A stretch of 35,517 bases of DNA. Origin: Sergeia podlipaevii (Eukaryota > Euglenozoa > Kinetoplastea > Trypanosomatida > Trypanosomatidae). Position 1 is the first letter of the stretch. Each line of letters starts with the position of its first letter. The notes under the pieces were generated by a model, which was given only the letters and a program-made list of their open reading frames with translations, ran no database searches and had not been told where the DNA came from. The stretch spans positions 1 through 35,517 of the forward strand of contig JASANZ010002027.1 in assembly GCA_030849805.1 (NCBI GenBank). Direction: 5' to 3'. The position numbers and the translations under genes are program-made. Below are positions 19,051 to 29,600 of this stretch, piece after piece.

Positions 19051-19704
19051 TTACTCTCGCGGAGAATGCAGAGTACCTTGAGAACTTGTGATAGCACCCA
19101 TAGGGCAAAGTCCAGATTGTAGTGCGGTCATCTCAATTGATTTGTTGTCAATGATCTGCTCCATCGCAGTCGCTTGCTGCTGCTGTCCATTCCCATCCTC
19201 GTCGCCTCTTGTCCCTGCGTTTACAGTGATATCCTTCTTCGTATCTCCAGAGGTGCTACGAGTTAGCATTGTAGCATCTTTGCTATTGCCTTGTTCTCCC
19301 CCGGCAGACGCTACAACAACATCCACGGCTGTTGCGGAGTTACCGCTAAATGTGCGTCGTCCGTAGGCACGGCGGCGCTGCTGGTGCTCTTTAATTAAAT
19401 AAATTAGCGACGGCCACTCCCCCAACGCCCGGCATCGCGACCACTCCGCCTTGGCCACAGCAAAGTCTAGCACAAAGGTGTCAATCAACACCAGAATCCA
19501 CAGCGCAAGAGATATGGCCATGTAAAAGATAGCCGCGTTAAGGCAGCAGCGAGTCTTCTGAGTGATATCCCATGATTGCTTTACTGCGATGATCTCAAAT
19601 GTCCAGCTGCGGTGCTTAATGAAGCCGTACAATGTGAAGAGAAGCACTGAGGCTAGCAAGGTGAAGGGAGCACAACAGTATAGTAGTGATTTGAGCATGG
19701 ACAT
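19051..19704 (-). CDS. Two-transmembrane protein, tandem paralogue B (short tail)
   Basis: A 217-residue membrane protein from ATG 19704; the frame extends to 19716 only via a GTG codon. TM1 is about residues 9-29, starting with C10-C11 and containing ASVLLF; a 28-residue loop (TFEIIAVKQSW) leads to C53-C54 and TM2 (about 56-80). The two Cys pairs are exactly 43 residues apart, as in the neighbouring paralogue. The tail has Arg-rich QQRRRAYGRRTFSG, then a Gly/Gln/Thr-rich stretch. A GRRT motif occurs at a similar place in both tails (about 60 residues past the second Cys pair in each). It lacks the two sequons of its partner. Met 3 (19698) is an alternative start. Function unknown; the pair looks like a kinetoplastid-specific membrane family. 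Confidence 0.85.
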   Translation of the reverse strand: MSMLKSLLYCCAPFTLLASVLLFTLYGFIKHRSWTFEIIAVKQSWDITQKTRCCLNAAIFYMAISLALWILVLIDTFVLDFAVAKAEWSRCRALGEWPSLIYLIKEHQQRRRAYGRRTFSGNSATAVDVVVASAGGEQGNSKDATMLTRSTSGDTKKDITVNAGTRGDEDGNGQQQQATAMEQIIDNKSIEMTALQSGLCPMGAITSSQGTLHSPRE

Positions 19705-20379
19705 ACTAGACAACACTACAAGGCAGATGATGTAAGTATATAAGTATATAAATGTGTGTGTGTGTACTTGTGGTAAACGATATTAAACCAAAATAGCATG
19801 GATCTTGTTTCTCAAAATGACAAACCCTCGACCCTAAAATAATATTTGAAAAAAAAAGAAGAAGAAAAGAAAATCAACTAACAAATAATAAAAGCTCACC
19901 ATATGGTCTGCAATAGCACCACATTCAACAGGCGCATACGTGTCTGCTGTGTATATAAAAAAAAAAAACGCAAGTAGAAAAAAAAACAGATGCCACCAAT
20001 TGAAGACATGAGGGCAGATTTTTTTTTCGCTTGTTGCTTCCTTTTTATGTCTATTTATCATTTCTATTCACTTTTTTCCTCACATAGCCACTTATTTTTT
20101 TTTTCCTTTTCTTTTTCACCAATAAAGAGAAAAAAAAGAAAGATTATTGCAGCAACAAACACACATATATATATATAGACAAAGGTCAAAAATTATATAT
20201 CATTTTTCAAGAACTGCAATAAAGAAAAAAAAAATATATGCAAATAAAAAAAAAGTCACACAAAAGCATCTTAAAATGCGAACGTTGTGCACAAAGACAC
20301 GGTACACTTCATACAAGAGACAAACACATGAAAAAAAAAAAATGAGAAAAAAAAAAACATGACGTCAACGCACCCGTAC
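19705..20379. other. Intergenic spacer upstream of paralogue B
   Basis: No gene seen. Very A-rich on + (runs near 19850, 19960, 19980, 20110-20140, 20225, 20240, 20330 and 20350). It should hold the 3' UTR of the 20380-22665 gene and the leader of paralogue B. Confidence 0.7.
19834..19875 (-). promoter_or_regulatory. Candidate spliced-leader acceptor of paralogue B
   Basis: On the minus strand a T/C-rich run with TTCTTCTTC and T9 leads to ATTTTAG, AG at 19835-19834. The leader would then be about 130 nt and contain an upstream ATG at 19800. A nearer AG after GCCTTGTAG, about 15 nt before the ATG, avoids that. Confidence 0.35.
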
Positions 20380-22665
20380 CTACATCTTTCGATTGCTACC
20401 CTTAGGCTTATTCAGTTGCGGAATGCCCTTAAAAACAGGTGTCCTGCTTTGAGGAGCCACCGGGCGTTGCAACGTACCTATCGGCCCCGCTGTTGCTGCG
20501 TGACGCAACCCAAACTTCGGCGGTTGCGGTGATGCTGGTGGCTGTTCTGTATCGCTCTTGCCAGTGACTGACACCGCTCCCTTAGTAAGGGAGGAAGGAT
20601 CTACTACTTCTGAAGAGTCGCTCTCAAGGTGATTCTTCCCTGGACTGTTTGTGCTGCCGCTGTTGTTCGTACCAGCCCCCGTTGTGTTTGTTTTTATGGG
20701 CGTGGTGGTAGGCGAAAAGCGATTGTTCTTCGCATTCGCAGGGCTCCTCGCTTTTGTGCCGACGACAGTGTTGCGAGTGTAGTGCGGAGAGTGCACTGCC
20801 TGGCCAACAAGTGTACCAGCAGAATTGCTTGTTGTAGTGGGCGGTTCCTTACTAATATGATTATCACTACTACTGCTGTCGTTCACGTGTGCATTTGCTG
20901 CTGTAGTGAGAACCTTCCCAGGCACTGAGCCTCTAGAGGCCGCCGCTCCCGACATTATCACCGTTGTGCCAATGGGAATAGAACTACTTTCAGTGCTATC
21001 GCTGGCATCGGAATTAGTTTTCACGCGTCGCTTGGTCATCCCATGTGGCACCACCTCCGCCGTGGTGGTCGATTGTAAAGTAGGAGATGGAAGCACGACA
21101 CCACAAAGCACTGCTGGCTTTGTGTGAGCTGGTGGAGAAGGCCTCTCTGAGGCACTGGAGGCATCCGGCACTGATGAAGCAGGTGTTTTGTCTATCATCA
21201 CTCTGGGAACATCGTTCTGAACACCGCTGTTTGGGCGATGGTTCATGTAGTGCAGCTGTGGGGGCTCCTTAATACCAAGAGCCGTGGCGTCAGAGTGAGA
21301 CGGCACAGCAGCATCGCTCTGTAGCACGCCCCCTCTACCTCCCAGCAAAGGCACAGTCAACGGTGATGACATGGAGGACACAGTCGTAGAAGACCGCTTC
21401 GCCTGCAGTTGACCAAAAGAAGGCGATGCAGAAGGGGCTCGCTGTGACTGCACATCCGTCCCTGTGCTGTCCACCTGAATTAGATTGTCCAGGCGCGCTG
21501 CCTGTGGCGAGACTCGAGGAAGCTCCACAAAGTGCAGTGGTCGCCGCATATAAGGGCTATTGCCGTGCTCATGCTGTGAAAGCAACTTCGTCAGTGTTGC
21601 CCCGACAGCGAGACCGCGGTGTTTGATTCCAGTAAAGTCGGTAGGGTCAATAACGGAGCAGTCCACCTCGACCGACTCACTTCCACCACTACCGCCGTTG
21701 CCGTTCGCCGCATCTCTTGCCGCGAGAGGAGAGGATAGACCGCCAGAACACGCCGTAATATTGTTACTAGTGCTCGCAGTGCGTGCCTGACGCACAAGGT
21801 CAACGGGTATCAGCGGAAGTTGAAAGGGCTCTAGGCACACAACATCCATCCAACACATGGAGTTCTTTGTTGGAGCAGCGGAAACGGCATCGTGTTCAGA
21901 GCTAGAAGCCAGCGGCGAGCGTGGAAAGGGAGAGGAAGAGCAGTGGGGATGATGATTGCTACTACCTGTCGGTGGCACGGCTGTGCCGGAGAGTGTCGCA
22001 CTAGAAGCCGATACAGGCGGGGGACTTGCTCTGCTAAGGAAAACAATTCCCTGAACCACCGTGAACGTGTTACTGCCGTGCGCACCCGCCGCCGTCTTGG
22101 ACGACGCAAAGGAAGAGGAGGAGGAGACATGAGCTTCAAGTTCCTTCAATACGTTTGAGACGGCGTGGAATGGGAAGGGTTGAGCAGATGGAGCACTCGC
22201 AGCTGTAACGTCGGCCTCTTCGCTACGTGCCTCATCCGCAAAGGATGCCTTACTGCTGAGGTACTGTTCTACTGCTCGATCAATGACTGCGGAGCCCACT
22301 GGCGTGCGCGGAAGCAACTCCATCACATCCTCCCACACCCCGTACATCGCAAACTGCACCTTAGTGATATCTGGTATCGCCCTGCTCTTTTGAGAAAGAA
22401 AAGAAATGAGTGCCTCACGTAATACTTCATATCGAGTCACGGGCGGCTGGGAGGCATCAAGAGGAGAGATGGTGGTGCTGATGTTACCCTCTGGAAAGGA
22501 AGAGCTGGACCTCGGGCGTTCTACCTTGTTTTGTTGAGTTGGAAAAGCCAAATCGGTTTTCTCGAGAGAGGCATCCATGTCGATAAAAAGCGCAATCACT
22601 TCATTTCGGTTAAACATGTGCGAGCGGAGGTCCATTATTTCTCCCTTGCATTTCTCTCTCTCCAT
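20380..22665 (-). CDS. Putative divergent MERIT40/BABAM1-like VWA-type protein with disordered tail
   Basis: A 761-residue protein. Low-complexity inserts (about 40-76, 138-163, 183-198, 217-268, 293-330) break up five structured blocks. In order they read VIALFIDMD (23-31), a helix (77-96), VQFAMYGVWEDVMELLPRT (103-121), a helix (167-179), VVQGIVFLSRASPPP (203-217), CWMDVVCLEP (271-280) and GIKHRGLAVGATLTKLL (346-362) followed by an RRP. This order and wording match what I recall of human MERIT40/BABAM1 (an LDLS strand, FALVVV...D, VVRTILVYSRPP, DVVYIH, then an ALAGPALE...LLAHPLQRP end). MERIT40 is a scaffold of BRCC36 deubiquitinase complexes. This is inference from motif order, not a search; other VWA-like proteins such as TFIIH p34 are alternatives. 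Residues 400-761 are Ser/Thr/Pro-rich and disordered. ATG 22665 is first; Met 11 (22635) is also possible because the first ten residues come from a GA-rich tract. Confidence 0.55.
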   Translation of the reverse strand: MEREKCKGEIMDLRSHMFNRNEVIALFIDMDASLEKTDLAFPTQQNKVERPRSSSSFPEGNISTTISPLDASQPPVTRYEVLREALISFLSQKSRAIPDITKVQFAMYGVWEDVMELLPRTPVGSAVIDRAVEQYLSSKASFADEARSEEADVTAASAPSAQPFPFHAVSNVLKELEAHVSSSSSFASSKTAAGAHGSNTFTVVQGIVFLSRASPPPVSASSATLSGTAVPPTGSSNHHPHCSSSPFPRSPLASSSEHDAVSAAPTKNSMCWMDVVCLEPFQLPLIPVDLVRQARTASTSNNITACSGGLSSPLAARDAANGNGGSGGSESVEVDCSVIDPTDFTGIKHRGLAVGATLTKLLSQHEHGNSPYMRRPLHFVELPRVSPQAARLDNLIQVDSTGTDVQSQRAPSASPSFGQLQAKRSSTTVSSMSSPLTVPLLGGRGGVLQSDAAVPSHSDATALGIKEPPQLHYMNHRPNSGVQNDVPRVMIDKTPASSVPDASSASERPSPPAHTKPAVLCGVVLPSPTLQSTTTAEVVPHGMTKRRVKTNSDASDSTESSSIPIGTTVIMSGAAASRGSVPGKVLTTAANAHVNDSSSSDNHISKEPPTTTSNSAGTLVGQAVHSPHYTRNTVVGTKARSPANAKNNRFSPTTTPIKTNTTGAGTNNSGSTNSPGKNHLESDSSEVVDPSSLTKGAVSVTGKSDTEQPPASPQPPKFGLRHAATAGPIGTLQRPVAPQSRTPVFKGIPQLNKPKGSNRKM

Positions 22666-22719
22666 CTTTCAATCTTATCTCTCTCTCTCCCCCCTTCTAT
22701 CTCTGTATCTGACCTCTTG

Positions 22720-22800
22720 CTATGTGCACAATAAATAAATAAATAAATAAACAGAAAAAAATATGAGAACAAAACTGCCGTCTCTAAAACAACAACAACA
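22720..22800 (-). promoter_or_regulatory. Predicted spliced-leader acceptor of the MERIT40-like gene
   Basis: On the minus strand TTTTGTTCTC, T7 and UUUA repeats lead to GCACATAG, AG at 22721-22720. The leader is about 54 nt, contains a GA-rich block just before ATG 22665, and has no earlier AUG. Confidence 0.5.
22730..22752. repeat. AAAT tetranucleotide repeat
   Basis: More than five AAAT-type units on +, UUUA on the transcript, inside the predicted splice tract of the 20380-22665 gene. Confidence 0.85.
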
Positions 22801-23156
22801 ACAGAAGAAGAGAACGATGCCACTGTGGTAGTAAAGGAGCCTGTAAAACAAAATATTATTTATCTAGACCTGGTTTCTATTTATTTATTTTCCTCCCCGT
22901 TTCGCGTTCTTGCCTGCTATGGTAAGTAAATATATAGTATATATTTCTTGCCTGAGAAAAAAAAATGAACACGGGCTTGTAACACTAAGTACTATGACGG
23001 AAAAAAGGGGGTATATAAATATATAGAAATACAGATATATGAATATTGTGTAAAGGGGGGAAAAATACGATGCTTAGTACCTACATTGGATCGTGTACAC
23101 AATTAGAAAAAAAATATATGAATAAAAATGAGAAAAAAAAAAGAAGCATCAGTTTC

Positions 23157-23180
23157 TATTATTATTATTATTATTATTAT
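23157..23180. repeat. ATT trinucleotide repeat
   Basis: Eight ATT units on +, AAU on the transcript. This is the opposite orientation to the AAT repeats that precede start codons, and it sits in a presumed 3' UTR. Confidence 0.85.
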
Positions 23181-23760
23181 TTTCATTTTCATTATCTTTA
23201 TTAGCAGCGCATGGCCATACAGTATCTTTCATTATAAGTCAAAATGAAAAAGGAAATAGTACTTGCCATTTCAGAGGCCCACTCATCTAGTTGATGATTA
23301 GATCTACTACTACAGAGATGTTATGTGCAGCACCCATAGAGATACGTTATATATGTCTCTGCTGTTATTTTTATTTATTTTTGTCCCTCTTAGCCGTTGA
23401 TTTAATCGGAATCAAAAAAAAAAAATTCAAGAGATAGATAAAGAAAGAAAAAGCGAAAGGTCCAGCAACTTCATCACAATAAAGAATCAAAAAAAAAATA
23501 TATAGAAGCATATTCCTTCGCTTCAAACCTAAGCTCCTCAACCAAAACCATTTGGACCTCTGCATATTTCATCTCCCACCACTCTCTCACAACATTATTT
23601 TTCTTTTCTTCACTTATTGTTGATACTTTAGTCAGTCACAGCACATCATTAATATAACTAAAAGGTGACTCACCCAACAGTCAACACACTTTCAGCTTAA
23701 AGCAAACTGCGTCTCTGTTCCTCACAAAAAAAAGCCCTCACGTTCCCTCCTTCTCTCCCA

Positions 23761-25701
23761 CTACCTCGAAAAAAAGCGCTTCAAGGCTGCATTATCGCCA
23801 AAGCTCAAGGCATCATCATCATCGTCACCGCGCTTGCGCGCCGTGCTAGTGCTATCCGCTGCGCTACGACTACGCTGTCGAGGGCCAGATGGCACGGCAA
23901 GTCCGCGTACATCATCTGCCGCCTCCTCGCGCTCCAAACGTCTCTTCTTAGATGCCTGCTTGGCACCAGCCTCCTCCGCGCGCAGTGCTGCCTCTTCCTC
24001 AGGAGTAAGATCATCCTTCTGATAAACACCCAGACGGCCTTCCTTCGCCCGTTGCGCACGCACCTTCTGCACCATGCGCGAGGCTCGCATCGTCTGCTTG
24101 CTGCGTACCTTGTCAGAGCTATCCTTCTTGTCCCAGGACTTCATCTTCTTCTCCTTCATCTTCTCCTGCTTCGTCTTGATGTCGCGTGTCTTGGGGCGTT
24201 CCTTGTAGCCGAGGTCCTCGTCCACCTCCTCGTCGTTGCCAACCGCCAGGCCTGTGGGGGCATCGTCAGCCAAAGACTTGGCAGCTCTGCGCTGCTTCTT
24301 TTCGCGGATGGCGCGCGCCTTGCGGTTGAGGCGTAGGTTCTCGTTGTACTCAGCCAGTCTCTCCTCATCCACACCAGCAACCTGGATGTCCATGGAGATC
24401 GTGTCCGGGGGCAGCTTGTCGAGCAGGTTCGACACCACGCGCTCCTTGCGATGGCGGTCCGTCTCGTGAGGGTTTGCGTAGTAAAAATCAGGATTGGCTT
24501 CACCAGAGCCCGGTACGATGAGCGACGTAAATCCACGAGAGTGGCCTACACCCAGAATATCCTCGAAGGGGCAGAACTTCACATCTGTCGCAATATTGCC
24601 ATAGCCAAGACCAAACTTCATGTAAGGAGCCGATGGCTTCTGCGCGGTAAACATATCGCGCCATATCTGAACATTTGTGCCGCCCCCCAGAGCCACAAAT
24701 CCGGAGCTTGAGATGTCAAGCGAGTTAAATGTGTACGTCACGGCGTACTCTTCCAAAGTGCGTAGTGTCCTGCAATCCCATACCTTCATCTTGTGATCCC
24801 CGCCTAGCGTGATAAAGAACCGGCCGTTAGGGTGATAGCAGATATCCTCAATGACGCCCTTGTGAGCCTTGATCTGGACAAGCGGGTCCGCGACAGTGGG
24901 GGACCAAAATTTAACGACGCCGCGTAGGTCGCATGTGGAGACCACACCGTTGCTAGGGTTGACGTCCAGACACGAGGTGGGATTGCGCATCACAGCCGGT
25001 ACCTTGGAGCCCACCTCCTGGCCTGTGCTGATATCAAGGTACTGCATCACGCTGTACTGCGAGGAGGTCGCAGCGAGAAGCATGTGCTTTGGAAGATAGG
25101 CAAGGCTGTCCATGTGGGCCATTTTTGACAAAATATGCATCTCAGTTCCCTCTTTCGTGTACATGTAGACGTATTTCTTCTGTGCCGTGGCGGTCATGGT
25201 GTGATCAACAAGAAAAGTAGCATCACAAATCTTGTCCTTTAGTTGCGTCTCCCCCTCCAGAGAGAAGTCCTTCCAGCGCAAGTTGGCCATGTGACCCCGC
25301 AGACCAGCTAGAAGCAGGTGTGAGCCGTTAATCGTGAAGTCGATCTTGTAAGGACCTAACTTGTCCAGCACGAGCTCAAACTTTTTTTGCTGTGTCTGCA
25401 CGTCCACGCCTTCAAGAATGTCTTGCTGCGTCACGCGATCCACAACCTCGCGGTCTTCGGTCTCAATGCCGGTGTTGGTGTCTTCCATCTGATTATACAC
25501 ATTGACGCGCGCCAGGCGCTTAGGAGCGCGACGGCTAAGTTGCTCCTTGCGCAAGGCCTCTTTGTTTGAAAGAGCACCTTCGTCAGTGACCCAACGTCCT
25601 TGAATAAATTTACGCTCCTCTTCTCGCTTGGTCTCTGTAAGTTCGGCACGACGCTGAGCAATCTGCTCCTTCATCTCCTTCGATGGACCACTGCGAGGCA
25701 T
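23761..25701 (-). CDS. UTP7: SSU-processome WD40 protein UTP7 (BING4/WDR46)
   Basis: A 646-residue protein acting in the nucleolus in early 18S rRNA processing and 40S assembly as part of the U3 SSU processome. Residues 1-110 are basic and helical, typical of the family. A WD40 propeller runs from about 110 to 395 (blades include YKIDFTINGSHLLLAG at 118-133, CLDVNPSNGVVSTCDLRG at 244-261, AHKGVIEDICYHPNGRFF at 279-296 and KMKVWDC at 304-310). It is followed by the diagnostic BING4 C-terminal block (about 365-440: FGLGYGNIATDVKFCPFEDI, GVGHSRGFTSLIVPGSGEAN and NPHETDRHRKERVV). The last 200 residues are Lys/Arg/Glu-rich with an acidic run before ALSFGDNAALKRFFSR. Length and all blocks fit a complete gene. 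The BING4 block makes the identification firm. Confidence 0.95.
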   Translation of the reverse strand: MPRSGPSKEMKEQIAQRRAELTETKREEERKFIQGRWVTDEGALSNKEALRKEQLSRRAPKRLARVNVYNQMEDTNTGIETEDREVVDRVTQQDILEGVDVQTQQKKFELVLDKLGPYKIDFTINGSHLLLAGLRGHMANLRWKDFSLEGETQLKDKICDATFLVDHTMTATAQKKYVYMYTKEGTEMHILSKMAHMDSLAYLPKHMLLAATSSQYSVMQYLDISTGQEVGSKVPAVMRNPTSCLDVNPSNGVVSTCDLRGVVKFWSPTVADPLVQIKAHKGVIEDICYHPNGRFFITLGGDHKMKVWDCRTLRTLEEYAVTYTFNSLDISSSGFVALGGGTNVQIWRDMFTAQKPSAPYMKFGLGYGNIATDVKFCPFEDILGVGHSRGFTSLIVPGSGEANPDFYYANPHETDRHRKERVVSNLLDKLPPDTISMDIQVAGVDEERLAEYNENLRLNRKARAIREKKQRRAAKSLADDAPTGLAVGNDEEVDEDLGYKERPKTRDIKTKQEKMKEKKMKSWDKKDSSDKVRSKQTMRASRMVQKVRAQRAKEGRLGVYQKDDLTPEEEAALRAEEAGAKQASKKRRLEREEAADDVRGLAVPSGPRQRSRSAADSTSTARKRGDDDDDALSFGDNAALKRFFSR

Positions 25702-26694
25702 CGTAGTAGGCAGTGAGGAATAAAACTAAGTACTATATATGTGTGAGGTTCTAATGCGTACGTCTACACATGTCAAGCTAACTCTGTATGAGTTCCCTTA
25801 TCATTAAAAAAGTTGTTTTGAAACACAAACACAAAAAGCAACAATTTATAAAGAACAAAAAACAGGAAAGAAAGTCAAAAAGAATATGCATTTGTATATA
25901 TATAATTTTGATGTGTTGAGCGAACACCTCTGCGAGAAGCTGCAACAATGATAATAAAATAGCTTCCAAACAGAGCTATAAAGCCAATAAAGTGTTCACT
26001 GCTATGCAGCTATCCACATGCATCGTGCAAAACGAATGACTGATACTTAATTATTGATATGACAACTATATTAGCATGTATATATATATATATATGTGTG
26101 TGTATATATGTATAGATTTATACGTTGCAGATCAAAAAGAGCAGCATTTGAAGACAAAAAAACAGAAGCTAAAGTAACATACTTGTTTTTTTTTTCGCCT
26201 GCTATTGCATGTTGACTTGTCACACACACACTCATCCTCTTTCCCTGTATATATCGTGTTAGCCATAGTTTCTCCGCTTTTATCTCCTCTCTCTCTCATT
26301 CGTCTTCTTCTTGTTCTTCTTCCCATCCTCTCAAGTCAACTTCAGCTCCGTTTCCTTGTGTATTTTTTTTTTCTTTTATGATAATGCGGGTATTGTCAGC
26401 ATATCGGTCGTCTTTTTTTTTTTTCTTACAAAAAAAAAGGCAAGAAAAAAAAGATAAGAGAGAAAGAAAAAAGGAGATAAAACCACAACAGCAATTTGCG
26501 CGCCAACAGGTAACAAAAAAAAAAAAAACAGAGAAGAAAAGCAGAAAAATGCCTGATGAGGGGTGTAAACACACATTGTAAAAAAGGAAGAAAATAATAT
26601 ATACTAATCAAAATGCAATGCATAAACAACAAAAAAAAAAGTAACAATACAAGATAAGAAAAAAAAAAGATGATGGAAGAGAAGTCATGGAGCC
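25702..26694. other. Intergenic spacer upstream of UTP7
   Basis: No gene seen. The UTP7 leader is ambiguous. A T-rich tract on minus (about 25860-25800) is followed by AG at 25798-25797, which would leave an upstream ATG at 25771 (a six-codon frame). A later AG at 25727-25726 gives a clean 24-nt leader. An AT run at 26077-26094 and A-rich blocks at 26432-26470 and 26515-26528 belong to the 3' UTR of the 26695-30183 gene. Confidence 0.65.
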
Positions 26695-29600
26695 TCACAC
26701 TGCATCCATCAAAGATAGAGGCATCATCAGCATCGCCTCGAGTTGGGCTAGCACCCTGCGGGACTGAGCCAAGTAGCCCGCCTGAAGTTCCTTTACAGAC
26801 ACTGTCTGTGGCTCAAGCGCATGCGCGTGTGCCATATCACAATGTGTGCCATCACTTATAACTTGCGCAGCTACTCGTTGACTGTTCACGCCAATCGGAA
26901 GAGAAGCATCAGCGCCAGTGCACAAGGAGGATTGAGGCTTCATGTGACGTAGCGCGTTGCCTGCCCCGTTCCTCTTAGAAGCCTTCACTTTTCCAGTAAA
27001 TGAAGGCATGTGATCATCATCTCTGTCTTTGGGTCGCGCGCTATTGCTAGCGGCACGCGGTGTAGCAGCGGATAACGCGGTTGTCTTGGCCACCTGTGAC
27101 TTATATGCTGGGACTCTGCTACGTGAAGCGTTAGCACAAGCAGGGGTGGCGGTGGCAGCAGCAGCAGCACCTGCTGAACGATTAGTTGTGATTCCAGGGG
27201 TACTAGCAGTCCTCTGCCGAGTTCGTTGCGAGATACCCGCGCCGCCGCTGGTATTGCTGATGCCCGTCTTCCCTGCAAACGTGTTGTTGCTACAGGAGCG
27301 TACGCGCTGCTTGCTATCAGGCCTCACCTGCGCCTGAGGCACCACAACTTCTACCGTGGTGTTTAGGCTCAATCTCCCGGTTGCTGCTGCTGTTGTTGTT
27401 GTTGTTGTGCACGGCGTCACCATCATCGCATCACAATTATTCTCAGTAGCAGCGGCGGTGGCAGTTTCTGCTGTGTTCGCATGTGCCAGCGCTTCCACAG
27501 GCACGTTATCTACTGCCACGTCCGTGGCCTTCATCTGAGTTGGTACAAAAGCATCACTAAGACATGAAACCGCGCGTAAGGCAGAGTTGCTCTTCTTCCT
27601 CTTGGACTTGGGTGATGGAGCCCTTTCAGCGTTGCTTGCAAGCTTCGTAGAAGCCGCTCTTCTGCCATTTGCGGTACCACCACCACCACCGCCTTTACTA
27701 GCTCGCGCTGAGTCTTTCAAAGCAGCGGTGTCGAGAGTTGAAACCCCCCTGCAGACTCGCTTTTCTTCACTTGCCAGAGCATTAGCAGGAGCTGAAGAAG
27801 AAAAAGAAGAAGCGCGCTTTGCACTGGTTGTCCTTGGAAGTGGAATCAGAGTTGAAGACCCCTTCCTTGGAGTACCATGGCAACGGACCTTAGCACCACC
27901 ACCAGCAGCAGCTGTAAGAGGTGCGGGTGCACTCATAGACCTGACGCTGCGCCTCGACCCAGCAGCAGCAGCCGAGAGCCCCGTGGCTGCGTAGGCATCA
28001 CCAGCAGTCGTAGCAATTCTTGTCATTTTGTCCTCTCCAGCGTGCACTCCTCCTAACTTCATCTTTCGCTGCTCTATCCGTCTGCGCGCCACAACTGAGT
28101 GTTTCAAGGCATCAAGCAAAACCAGTGCCTCCTCGGTGGGTGCGCTCTCGGCTACACTAATGGCTTCCCGTAGTGCCGCCTCATTACACCAACCCTCGTG
28201 CGTTATCTTTTCAATCACTGCACGAACGCGGTCGCTCACGGTGTATGACGCAGCAGCAGCAGTTGCCCTCGCTGGAAGCGCACCCTCCCGGCTGCCAGAA
28301 CGCTTTTTGTTTTTGGTATTGTCATTGCCGCCTCCGCTGCTGCTGATGCTGCTGACTTTTTCTCCTACTGCCCACGTGAAAGGAGCTGCAGCGGGTGGTT
28401 TCCCAAGATGACTGCCAGAGCTACCCTTAGGGCCGCTGACAACAGTACTCTGCTTTATGCGGGGGTCAGCACGCGGAAAAACACGCTTGCAATGAACGCT
28501 ATTTTTCATAGCAAATGCTTCCTTTGCGGCACGGCCCTCACCACTCGCCTCAGCACCGCTGGGAGGTTGATGCTTTTCACGATGATTAAGCAATGAAGCA
28601 GAAAGGCGAGACGCATCCGCCTTCATCGCTGGCCCACTCATGACACTTGGAAAAGCATGAGTGTCACTCGTGGCGGCGCCTTTTGCGGCGACTTCGCAGA
28701 GCTGCTGACGTGCTGCCTTCAGTTCTTCTTCAAGCACTGTATTGATAGCAGCAAGACGCTTCAACATTTTGAGGAGGCTTACCTCCCGTTCTGTGATGGA
28801 TCCGCCCATGGTAGCTACGGCTAAACTGACTGCCTCATCCATGGATAGTGAAGGTTCTGATGGCTGCGGTGGTGGTAGGGCACAGCCGGATAAAGGGACA
28901 GAGGGTTGCATGTGAGGAGGTCGTCGGTGTTGTAGTGCATCGTATGCAATGCTGCTTGTTGGTGCCATCATCACCTTGCCCGTTGCTCGATCCCCTTGTA
29001 ACTTACGAATTTGATTTCCGTTCGGCATACTATGTTGTAAAGACATCCGTTGCTGAGGATGCTCGCTGGGTGCGAGTAAGACAAAAGGCGGTGCGACCTC
29101 ACTACCACCACAGTCCCCACCACTCATGAGTGTGCTAGAGCAAACGTTGGTGCGGCTACCCTCAGGTGTGTGCTTCTCCAGCATCGCATCGCTGCCGGCT
29201 CTCTGTCCAGAGATTGGAGTCGCCACCTCTCTTGATCGTTGCTCTTGACCCATCGGATGACAAGGGGTGGCGGCAGCACTGAGTGCGGCGTACTGACGCG
29301 CTCTCGCGTCTTCCTCAAGAGATGCCGCAAAAGGATCAGAGCAGGCAAGACCATCGCTGGACTGCACCGCAGCTCCTTCCTCCCTATTGTCGCCTGCCTC
29401 GTGACAGCCTTGTCCTACCACATTTGAAGTGTAAAAGCCCCCAGGCCTGTGGACTGTGCTGTGGTGCGTATTATGACCGTGATGCTGCCCCTGCTGCTGC
29501 TGCTGCTTACTAGTTACACTGGCAGGCGTGGAATCCGCGCTAGCACTCGTATCATTGATCACTGCTGCTGTGCCTGTCGCATGAAATGTGGGCGTAGTGG

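Larger units (their letters stand above)
22666..23760. other. Intergenic spacer between UTP7 and the MERIT40-like gene
   Basis: No gene seen. AT-rich, with an ATT repeat on + at 23157-23180, an A run at 23417-23427, and the AAAT repeat listed separately. It should carry the UTP7 3' UTR. Confidence 0.7.
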
